From NCBI RefSeq assembly GCF_009727055.1, contig NC_052354.1, forward strand, positions 34,961,465 through 35,025,464: DNA of 64,000 nucleotides, read 5' to 3'. Source of the DNA: Benincasa hispida. Taxonomy: Eukaryota; Streptophyta; Magnoliopsida; Cucurbitales; Cucurbitaceae. Below the pieces are notes generated by a model that was not told where the DNA came from, did not search any database, and worked only from the letters and a program-made list of their open reading frames with translations. Both the position numbers and the translations under genes were made by a program. Of the stretch, positions 55,667-64,000 are shown piece by piece (positions within the stretch are counted from its first letter, which is position 1; every line of letters starts with the position of its first letter).

Positions 55667-57845
55667 TGTTGGGATTGGTGTCCTAATTCTCTTAGAGTCT
55701 CGTTGTTTTGTAAAGACATACATTGTTTAATGAATAAAATAAGTATTATTTAATTCTGGCATTTACTCATATCCAATAAACAAAGCTCCTTGGTTATCTT
55801 ATGTGAGCTTAAGCATGTATATGTGATATAAAAGTGGATCATGCCTTAAGTGATAACCTAAATAGGTATGTAGTATAAGGATTAAGGTGGGATACCTGAT
55901 CCTGGTGACACTACGGATACAACCCGCTTTGTAGAAGTTTGCAAGTGTTGTAAACTACTACAGATGGTAGATCCTGACCATTCATATGGTGACCTGCGAG
56001 CGGGGGTGTTCTATACAAAGAGTTTGTATAAGACCTGGACCACGAGATGACTAGACTCTGTATATAACACTGTTGATACTAGAGATTTATATCTCACCTA
56101 AACGATCATATGTGACATGACCTCAATCTTGAGTGTTTTGGGAACTCCTGCTTTTGAGGGTGGTCCTTTGATAAGTATTGGTGAGAATAGCCAGATTGCC
56201 AACACAACCTGCCTACCTTTTTAGGGACTTGTCTAATATGGGAGCTGAGAACTCAATCCACAAGATGGAATTCACTCCTTTCCCGAAGCATGGATAAATA
56301 AAGAGATTGCTCCCTTAAGGGTTGATGCCGGGGCTTGAACATAGTGGCCACAACTTCTCTTTTAAAGAGAAGACTCAATCATAGTAGGACTATGATTTAT
56401 GTTCATTAGAGGGATCAGTGGTACATAAGGAGACAAATGTAACTACAAGGACATAACGGTTATTAGCCTAGCTGTACTTACGAACGATCTGTGAAGGGTT
56501 GCCGCACTGTTGATTGGTTAAGATGGACACATAATATATATGTGGTAAGGAGAGTTGAGTTGTCGGTCTTTAGTAGAGTGCCTGATAGTTAACAGATGGT
56601 GGATCTTGTGACTAAAGAGTTTAGTCAATTAGTCATGTACCGATAGAACTTCGAGCTACCGGTTCATAAGGTCCCCTTGGTAGCTTAATAGATTCAGTTG
56701 AGGATCAGTTCTTGGTGTTGATTTGAAATGTTCCGATTGATAAGAGGTATTTTGATTATATATGATATAATCGGTATGATGTATGAGATACATTTAGTGG
56801 AGGATTGATGTAAATGAGATTACATTAAGTACCATGAAATAAAAGAAAAAGAACTATGGTTTATATGTTTCATGAGATGAAATATTAAAATTATAGTTTA
56901 TAAATATAGTATGATAAGTTGGTTATCATTTATATTTATAATAATATTAATTATTGGACAATTAATTCTTTTTCTTTAATAACCAATTGAGTGGGTGGTT
57001 ATTGAATTCATGGTAACCGTGAGATAAAAGGAAAATGATTTTCCTAATTTTAGTAAGGATTTACAAACTGTTTAAAAGTTTTCATAAAAAAGTTTTGGAG
57101 ATTTCTCTTTCACGCAAAAGAATCTCATGGTGGTCGTCAAGTAAATATAGATTTACTAAACGTCGTCTCGGGCGAGCTAAACGATCATGTAGTGGCAAGC
57201 TAAACGATTGTACAGTATTTACCAAACAATCGCATAGTTTTGCTAGACGATCGCTTGCCCAAAGTAAATGATTGTGTAAGGTTTGTAGGCGACAGACCGA
57301 GCTAAGCGATGAGTTAAACGATCGCATAGCTTTTGCTAAACGTTCACTTAGCTTTGTCTAAACGATTGGGCATTGACTTATACGATAGGTTTCTGCCATC
57401 TCCCACTTGCCAGCCATGTACACGATCAGTGTTTTCTCCTTCGTCTGCCTCATACCAAGTTCAAAGAGAGCCCACCCTCTGGATTCTCACACTGAGAATA
57501 CCAAGGTAGACTTGTTGGTGGTGTCATATTCAACTCGACACCAACGAGGTTTTGTGGAGGCCGTTCGTGCTGTTGCTCAGGTGTTCGTGGCCGAGACGAT
57601 CGTTGGAGACAAGTGCGAAGTGTTCTGCTGTGTTATGGTTGTGCACAAACGAGCGTGGAGACGCATCTTTAAATGTTCGTAAAGTATTTTCTTTGTTCAT
57701 TTGAGTTTTTCATGCTGTAATTTCTATATTAATTGAATAATCGCTTGTTTCATATCGACTGTAAAATGTAAACTTCATTCATGAATGTGATTTGGAATAA
57801 TCTTAATTCCGCTGCTCATGGAAATCTCAAATTTGATTTCCTTCA
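55667..57845 (+). repeat. 5' LTR of copia C2 (2179 bp)
   Basis: It runs from TGTTGGGATTGGTGTCCTAA to TTTGATTTCCTTCA. It is the reference for the LTR family also seen at 18868-20778 and 24357-28600. Near its 3' end it carries a cluster of GATC-centred palindromes (57156-57373) that the other two copies lack. The open frame at 57407-57682 is LTR sequence. Confidence 0.9.
57156..57373. repeat. GATC-palindrome cluster 1 (in LTR)
   Basis: Degenerate copies of CTAAACGATCGTTTAG include CTAAACGATCATGTAG (57177), CTAAACGATTGTACAG (57200), CTAGACGATCGCTTGC (57243), TTAAACGATCGCATAG (57314), CTAAACGTTCACTTAG (57336) and CTAAACGATTGGGCAT (57358). Spacing is 20-45 bp with unrelated spacers. Confidence 0.8.
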
Positions 57846-57847
57846 AT

Positions 57848-57859
57848 TGGTATCAGAGC
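57848..57859 (+). other. tRNA-Met primer-binding site of copia C2
   Basis: TGGTATCAGAGC follows the LTR end after two bases (AT). Confidence 0.95.
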
Positions 57860-58167
57860 CTGGTTCTCTGATATTCCAAATTACAACTCTGAATCGAACT
57901 CATTTTACAGTCGTAGTGGGTTTTTACATTTGTAGTTAACTGTTTTATGCATCTGTGTTGCGTTAATGAATGTTTCGAGTTTAATTGTCTGTTTTGTTAA
58001 AGATTTCGGTATTACAAAGTGTTAATTTTAAGGGCCCCTGTGATTTTGGGCAAAATTAACATCATAATCGAGTCTGTAATTCAAAAAGTTTGACTTCGTC
58101 GAGTCGTTCGTGATGGAGCTTCGACGCATGGCGATGCGGTTCTTAAAAAAAAGAAGACCAAGCGTTG

Positions 58168-58745
58168 TTCGGATCGTGTAGCCTCAGGTAAACGATCGTT
58201 GGGATTTAACTAAGCGATCGTTTAGATTTTTCTAGGCAATCTTGTAGTATTTTCAAATCGATCATTTAGCTAATGCTAAGTGATTGGGTAAATCGTTTAC
58301 TATATCGCATAGCGTTGGTTGCCCGATCGCGTAGGTTCTAGAGGTAGATGATCGTAGTGGAAGCATGCGATGCTCTTCGTTTAGTATAAGGTGCGTGCTA
58401 GACGATCGTGTAGTTAGCAAGCTTCATTGCTTAGTTACTACCTATGCGATTGCGTGTATGCGATACGGAGGCGCTAGCTAAGCGATCACTTAGGCGATGG
58501 TGCTTCACGGCATCGTAGCGATTTAGATAATCACGGAAGGCAGGCGTTATGTGGAGCGCGCTAAGCGATCGTGTAGTTCAGGCTTCATCGCTTAGTCAAG
58601 ATACACGATTGTGTAGTGGCAGCTAAATGATCATTTAGATTTTTCTAGACGATCGTATAGTAAATGCTAAATGATCGTTTAACTTTGGGAGCGCTGGAAA
58701 ACGATAGAGCAAAGCGTTTGTTTTATTATATAGACGATCGCGGGG
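58168..58745. repeat. GATC-palindrome cluster 2 (in leader)
   Basis: Copies include CTAAGCGATCGTTTAG (58210), CTAGGCAATCTTGTAG (58232), CTAGACGATCGTGTAG (58398), CTAAGCGATCACTTAG (58478), CTAAGCGATCGTGTAG (58561), the perfect palindrome CTAAATGATCATTTAG (58623), CTAGACGATCGTATAG (58645) and CTAAATGATCGTTTAA (58667). More degenerate ones lie between. The region carries no credible reading frame. Confidence 0.85.
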
Positions 58746-58992
58746 TGCTTAGTACACGATGGTTGGAGAAGCGATGCTTTCCTCGAGCGGTTCAAGACCC
58801 AGTTCGTCTGTTTGAACCGGAGACTCCTTGTTTTTGTAATAGTTAGCTTTCTTTTTGTGTTTTTAAGGCAATTTTACCCGGTTCATCAACAGTGGTTTTC
58901 TTATACATGTGATGTATGGTACTTATATGCCAAAGTGTTTGTCATATAGTTAAAATCCACCTTAGGTTTTACAATTATTCATGCATCATGTA

Positions 58993-59307
58993 TTATAAAT
59001 GTTATAATATTACATGAAGAAATTACTTGAAAGCATGCTCATACATCATGAAATATGAGAGTTATATTTTGCATGCAATGAGCATTATCATGCATCATCC
59101 TTTTATTATAAGTGTTATAGTCTAAGAGTGAATGGAAGCATGTTTTGTTTATTTTATTGCTGTGTTATATAAGTGTTATATAAAAGAAGTAGCAATGAAT
59201 GGACAATGCATTGAGCATGACACTTAGGCTGTTTATAAGCGTTATGAATGCCTTGTATGTGTTAGCTTAGCATTGTGGTAGTTGTTTCCGTTTATAAGTG
59301 TTATAAA
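58993..59307. repeat. TTATAAGTGTTATAA palindrome series
   Basis: Five copies occur: TTATAAATGTTATAA (58993), TTATAAGTGTTATAG (59106), TTATATAAGTGTTATATAA (59165), TTTATAAGCGTTATGAA (59232) and TTTATAAGTGTTATAAA (59291). They are 59-113 bp apart, with CATGCATCATG-like phrases between the first ones. Confidence 0.75.
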
Positions 59308-59860
59308 GGAAATTAGACCTAAAATCAATAAATCAGAGTTGCATGTGGACTTAGGGTAAACTCAATTTTTTAAAAGGGTTTTAAAATTGTATTGAGATAG
59401 ATCTAAGTTCAAGTGGTTCTAAAGAGTTTAGTAACCTAGATTAATGTTTTAAAATCGGTTTAATAGGATTAAATTAGTTGAAATAAAAGATTAAATTTGT
59501 TGTAAACCTATCTATAAGGGACCTTTTGTTTAAGACGGATTCTGGCTAGGCTGGGGTTCTTAAATTTATGAAAACGTAATACTCCTACCTAGCTACCTGG
59601 AAAGGTGAATTTGATAGATTTTCAACAAGTATGCAGGGATTTGGTAAAAAATTCCGTTAAAGAGTTTAATGGATGATGATCAAAAGTTGTTTCACTATCC
59701 AAGGTAAAAGTTACTCTTGGGAAAACCTAAAAGTCTCTTAGTTAAAATCCTTAGCCGTGTTTTTTCTAAGTAAGCTAAACCCTAGGTTATAAAATACTCA
59801 ATGGGAGGAAGAGGCGTATCAAATATATCTATGATTCCACTCACGTTTCTCCCAGTATAT

Positions 59861-60110
59861 TCACACCGTGAGATTCATGTTTGGCCTTGTGGTGCCTAGG
59901 ATGCATCCCCCTTCGGATGGTGTTTGCATGAGTCAATATCAAAGTGAACGGAGAGAGTGTTTATAGTAAGTGGGTGAAGGGTGTGTGTCAACATGTCCTA
60001 TGGTCTCTATCATTGGTTCACACCGTGAGATCATTTCGTGCTCCCTCGTGTCGCCTTTAGTGCGTCCCCCTTCGGATGGGTTTTGTGCAGTTGGTCAATA
60101 TCAAGGTGAA
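59861..60110 (+). repeat. Duplicated leader block of about 90 bp
   Basis: TTCACACCGTGAGATTCATG (from 59861) through CCCCCTTCGGATGG to AATATCAAAGTGAA is repeated at 60018-60110, with CACACCGTGAGAT, CCCCCTTCGGATGG and AATATCAAGGTGAA conserved. GGATGC/GCATCC arms around CCCTTC could form a small hairpin in each copy. Confidence 0.75.
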
Positions 60111-60547
60111 TTCTAGAAATGGTTAGGTTCACTTTAGGTTTTGCCCCAATCAGATTTTCTCCCTTCGCATTGGCCTTTTGGTAGGAAACTCTAGGGCTTA
60201 AAATGGCAGATCACACTTACGGGAGATTGTTAAGTAAGTTAATGATCTTTTGGCCAAATCAATGATGGCTATTCATTATAGGAGCAAGAGCTGTTCTGGT
60301 ATTAATGACTGGTTGAGAATTTCTCAATTTAGAGGAGGGATAATTGACCTCCCTTCGGCGGCTTTTGTCCTAAACCTTTGAAGCGTCATTGTGAAACTAG
60401 ATGTCTCATGGGGTTCATGTTAGTTTTGTTAAAACCTTATTGGACTTTGTTTTTGTTTTACAACGGGTATTTGCTTAAAACCTAACATAGGTCAATGTGT
60501 TTTTCTATTCAGCAACTCGTTAGTATTTCCATCTAAAGCTTTTAAAA

Positions 60548-61012
60548 ATGACTGACTATTTACAGTGGAAAGAATCGTGTGAAACGAATTTCGTGGCAAA
60601 CGACCTTGATCCCACTACTCGTCAAAAGAGGAGACAAGACAGTAAATATGATTTATTGGTCTTAGAGATGTGTTTGGTAGAGAATGATGATTCTGCGTGG
60701 ATCCTCGATTTAGGTGCTACAAATCATGTCAGTTCCTCTTATCAAGGATTCAGTTCCTGGCAAATGTTGCCACAAGGAGAGATGAATCTTCGAGTCGGAA
60801 CTAGTGAGGTTGTTTCAGTTGTTGCTGTAGGTAGGATGAAGTTATTTGTTGACAAGAAACGTTATCTGTTACTGGATAATGTTTTTGTAGTTCTTCATAT
60901 GAAGAGGAACATAATCTCAGTTTCTTGTCTCATTGAACAAGACTACACCGTCTTGTTTTCTGAGAATAAAGTGTTTATTTTCAAGAATGGAATGGATATT
61001 GATTGTGGTTGA
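60548..61012 (+). pseudogene. Copia C2 gag end and protease
   Basis: A 154-codon frame starts at an ATG directly after a CAGTGG-like context. Residues 35-50 (KYDLLVLEMCLVENDDSAWI) are the gag-protease junction. The active site reads LDLGATNHVSSS, so the DSG Ser has become Leu by C-to-T and the flanking Cys is Ser. It continues GEMNLRVGTSEVVSVVAVGR and KRNIISVSCLIEQDYTVLF. Most of gag, including any zinc knuckle, is absent. The leader upstream has no substitute. Confidence 0.85.
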
Positions 61013-61079
61013 ATGGAAAATAACTTATATGTACTAAGGCTGTTAGTCATGATAGCCTTATTTAACATTGAAATGTTCA

Positions 61080-62113
61080 GTATGACAACAACTGCTAAAA
61101 GACCAAAGGTTTCTCCAAAGGAAAATACCCATCTTTTGCATCTAAGGTTAGGTCACATCAACCTCAATAGGATTGAGAAGTTCGTGTAAAGTGGACTTCT
61201 AAAGAGTTTAGAAGAAAACTCCTTACCGGTATGTGAATCATGCCTCGAAGGCAAGATGACCAAACGACCTTTTACTGGAAAAGGTTATAGAGCCAAGGAA
61301 GCCTTGGAGCTTGTACATTCAGACCTCTGTGGTCCGATGAATGTTAGAGCTCGAGATGGGTATGGATATTTCATCTTTTTCATAGATGAATATTCAAGGT
61401 TTGGGTATCTCTTCCTAATGCAACGTAAGTCTGAAGCCCTTGACAAGTTCAAGGAGTATAAGGCTGAAGTTGAAAATTTATTAGGTAAGAAGATAAAAAC
61501 ACTACGATTTGATCATGGTGGAGAGTATATAGACCTTCAATTCCAGAACTATATGATAGAACATAGGATTGTGTCCCAAATATCGGCCCTTGGTACACCT
61601 CAGCAGAATGATGTATCAGAAAGAAGAAATAGAACTTTGTTGGACATGGTTCGGTCTATGATGCATTATGCTCATTTTCCAGACTCATTTTGGGGTTATG
61701 TAGTGCAAACTGCATGTTATATCCCGTACAACGTTCCCTCGCAAAGTATTTCTGAAACACCTTCTGAGTTATGAAGAGGCCGTAATGGTTGTTTATGCCA
61801 CTTCAAGATTTGGGGTTGTCTGGCACATGTGCTAGCAACTAGCACAAAGAAGTTGGAACCGCGTTCGAGGGTTTGCCTCTTTGTAGGCTACCCCAAGGAA
61901 ACGAGAGGAGGATACTTCTATGGTCTGAGTGAGAACAAAGTGTTTCTTTCCATAAATGCTATCTTTTTGGAAGAAGATCACACGAGGGATCATAACCCTA
62001 AAGTAAGCTCGTTTTACGTGAGATCTCTAGTGAGACTGAGACTGCTGAGGGTTCAACAAGAGTTGTTGAACGGTCCGACAGATCAACAAGAGTTGTTGAG
62101 GTCGAGACTCTAG
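61080..62113 (+). pseudogene. Copia C2 integrase
   Basis: The zinc-binding part HLRLGHINLNRIEKFV...CESCLEGKM has the HHCC residues. The core shows LVHSDLCGPMNVRARDGYGY (catalytic Asp), LRFDHGGEYIDLQFQNYM (second Asp, with His for the usual Arg after it) and PQQNDVSERRNRTLLDMVRS (catalytic Glu). The C-terminal CLFVGYPKETRGGYFYGLSE follows after a frameshift at about 61775. An in-frame stop at about 61190 separates the zinc finger from the core. This is the best preserved integrase in the window. Confidence 0.9.
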
Positions 62114-62199
62114 TCAACAAGCTCAAGAGTTGAGACTGCCTCGATGTAGTGGGAGGGTTATGAACCTACCGGATCGCTACATGGGTTTGACTGAAGCTC

Positions 62200-63240
62200 A
62201 AAATGTCATTACGAATGATGGGGTCGAGGATCCGTTGTCTTTTAAGAAAGCAATGGAGGGTGTTGACAAAGATGATTAGGTTAAAGCCATGAACCAGGAA
62301 ATGAAGTCTGTAATTCAATAACGTCTGGGAGCTTGTTGATCCACCTGATGGGGTAAGACCTATTGGGTGTAAGTGGATCTATAAGCAAAAGAGAGGTGTA
62401 AATGGAAATGTGCAAACCTTTAAGGCTAGACTCGTGGCAAAGGGTTATACCCAGGTTGAGGGAGTTGACTATGAGAAAACTTTCTCACTTATTGTCATGT
62501 TGAAGTTTATCTGGATTCTTCTGTCCATAGCCACATTTTATGATTATGAAATAGGAAAAATGGACGTCAAGACTGCCTTTCTAAATGGTAAACTTGAGGA
62601 GACCATCTATATGACTCAACCAGAGAGGTTCGTAATTCCAGATCAAGAGCAAAGAGTTTGCAAGCTTAATAGGTCCATTTATGGGCTGAAACAAGCATCT
62701 AGATCTTGGAACATCGGATTTGACACTACTGTCAAATCGTTTGGTTTTGACCAAAATGTTGATGAGCCTTGTGTTTACAAGAAGATCATCAATAACTCAG
62801 TAGCTTTCTTGGTACTGTATGTAGATGATATCCTACTCATTGGGAATGATGTAGGGTATCTGATTGATATTAAAAGTTGGCTAGCTGCCAGTTCTAAATG
62901 AAAGATTTAGGTAAGGCACAATATGTTCTTGAGATTCAGATTATTCGGGATTGCAAGAACAAACGGTTAGCCCTATCTCATGTATCGTACATTGATCAAA
63001 TATTGATCAGGTACATGATGCAGATTCCAAGAGGGGTTTATTACCCTTTAGGCATGGAATCGTTTTGTCAAAGGAACAACGTCCTGAGACACCTCAAGAA
63101 GTTGAGGAAATGAAACGGATTCCTTATGCTTCTGCTGTAGGAAGCTTAATGTATGCAATATTGTGTACCAGACATAACATTTGTTATGCAGTAGGGATTG
63201 TCAGTCAATATCAGTCCAATCCAGGATTTGATCACTAGAT
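62200..63240 (+). pseudogene. Copia C2 reverse transcriptase
   Basis: After a broken start, the frame at 62410-62901 reads [40 protein letters not shown] with the first catalytic Asp, [11 protein letters not shown] and [18 protein letters not shown] with the Asp pair intact. A stop after WLAASSK and a frame change precede [15 protein letters not shown]. Further shifts follow through the connection region (YAILCTRHNI, QYQSNPGF). Confidence 0.9.
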
Positions 63241-63802
63241 GATGGTCAAGACGACCCTCAAGTATCTTCGGAGAACGAGGGACTACATGTTTTTGTATGG
63301 AGATAAGGATCTGATCCTTACAGGATACACGAACTCTGATTTTCAGACCGATTAAGATTCTCACAAATCGACATCGAGGTCAGTGTTTACACTGAATGGA
63401 GGGGCTGTAGTCTGGCGAAGCATCAAGCAAGGATGTATCGTGGACTCCACTATGGAACCCAAATACATAGCGACTTGTGAAGCAGCTAAAAAGGTTGTTT
63501 GGCTGAGGAAGTTCCTTTCAGATTTGGAAGTTGTTCCAAATATGGATTTTCCAATCACACTGTATTGTAATAACAGCGGGGCTGTGGAAAATTCGAAGGA
63601 ACCTCAGAGTCATCATTGGGTTAAGCACATAGAATGGAAATATCACCTGATCAGGGAGATTGCGCATCGCGGTGATGTGATAGTCACGAAGATCGTATCG
63701 GAGCACAACGTTGCTGATCCCTTTACCAAGGTCTTAATAGCTAAAGTGTTCGAGGGTCACATGGAGAGTCTCGGTCTACGGGACATGAGTCATTTTGTCT
63801 AG
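63241..63802 (+). pseudogene. Copia C2 RNase H
   Basis: The segment carries GYTNSDFQTD, where the first catalytic Asp is Asn, then a stop. It continues SVFTLNGGAVVWRSIKQGCI, DSTMEPKYIATCEAAKKVVW (the catalytic Glu is Lys), LYCNNSGAV (the usual Asp is Asn) and HIEWKYHLIREIAHRGDV. It ends in VADPFTKVL and LRDMSHFV before a stop at 63802. Three acidic residues are replaced, all explained by G-to-A. Confidence 0.9.
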
Positions 63803-63892
63803 AGCAAGTGGGAGATGATACTAGGGTATGTCCTAGTTTATTGTATATTCTACTTTTTGATATTGTATTGTACATTAATCTCCTGAGTCATT

Positions 63893-63908
63893 AGGACAAG
63901 TGGAAGAT
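63893..63908 (+). other. Polypurine tract of copia C2
   Basis: AGGACAAGTGGAAGAT lies directly before the 3' LTR. A second similar tract, AGCAAGTGGGAGAT, lies at about 63803, just after the RNase H stop. Confidence 0.7.
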
Positions 63909-64000
63909 TGTTGGGATTGGTGTCCTAATTCTCCCGGAGTCTTGTTGTTTTGTAAAGATACACATTGTTTAATGAATAAAAGAATTATTATTTAATTCTG
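63909..64000 (+). repeat. Start of 3' LTR of copia C2
   Basis: TGTTGGGATTGGTGTCCTAA and the following bases match 55667-55760 with few differences. The window ends inside it. Confidence 0.95.

Larger units (their letters stand above)
55667..64000 (+). mobile_element. Copia element C2, leader-rich, 3' LTR cut by window
   Basis: A plus-strand copia element has a complete 5' LTR, a tRNA-Met primer site and a long non-coding leader. Only the C-terminal edge of gag remains, followed by protease, integrase, RT, RNase H, a purine tract and the start of the 3' LTR. It interrupts gypsy F gag. Several catalytic residues are lost. The two LTR starts are nearly identical over the 92 bp visible, so it is probably the youngest insertion here. 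Confidence 0.9.

Noticed and set aside
57407..57682. Open frame of 91 codons with normal-looking composition
   Set aside because: It lies wholly inside the LTR of copia C2, ends within it, matches no family I know, and is flanked by the palindrome cluster. An LTR leader is the simpler reading.
57156..58745. CRISPR array
   Set aside because: Spacing and repeats are irregular, the copies are degenerate and palindromic, and the context is a plant retrotransposon.

Overview
The window looks like AT-rich, transposon-dense nuclear DNA of a eudicot plant. It holds one recognisable host gene with spliced exons and consensus plant splice sites, plus many Ty1-copia and Ty3-gypsy remnants primed by tRNA-Met. 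Several dispersed repeats resemble ones I associate with Cucurbitaceae (cucumber, melon and gourd family); that is recollection, not something computed here. There are no bacterial features. One 20-N gap (20074-20093) and one ambiguous base (42274) show that this is draft assembly.

Layout. 1-6620: a copia integrase scrap, then a decayed plus-strand copia element (A), interrupted at base resolution by a 1461-bp solo LTR, then a LINE RNase H scrap. 7094-17029 (minus): a bHLH transcription-factor gene of the bHLH35/bHLH27 type, with five coding exons and two introns above 4 kb that are full of MITE and foldback repeats. Exon 4 carries a frameshift. 17521-29335 (minus): copia element B, a multi-level nest. 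A solo LTR sits in its RT, a truncated LTR of the same family sits in its gag, and a solo LTR of a third family sits inside that. 30650-38040: a hairpin MITE split by a minus-strand chromodomain (Tekay-type) gypsy element that keeps integrase and chromodomain but shows no gag, protease or reverse transcriptase. 38560-45170: dispersed repeats, a dead copia fragment (D), a tRNA-like SINE and tandem repeats. 45420-52894 (minus): a SIRE-like copia element (E) with both LTRs, a perfect target-site duplication, gag, gutted pol and a long extra region where an env-like ORF would lie. 53600-55666: a LINE scrap and the 5' part of a gypsy element (F). 55667-64000: copia element C2, inserted in F, with a complete 2.2-kb 5' LTR, a 2.7-kb non-coding leader and a degenerate pol; its 3' LTR runs off the window.

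The bHLH gene would encode a nuclear E-box-binding regulator and has a G-box palindrome in its own promoter. All the transposon genes look inactive. Catalytic and zinc-binding codons are repeatedly lost through G-to-A or C-to-T changes, as expected of long-methylated DNA. The most unusual signal is the LTR and leader of C2. It contains about 20 degenerate copies of a 16-bp GATC-centred palindrome, then five copies of a second palindrome, then a duplicated block of about 90 bp, all in DNA with no coding function I can identify.
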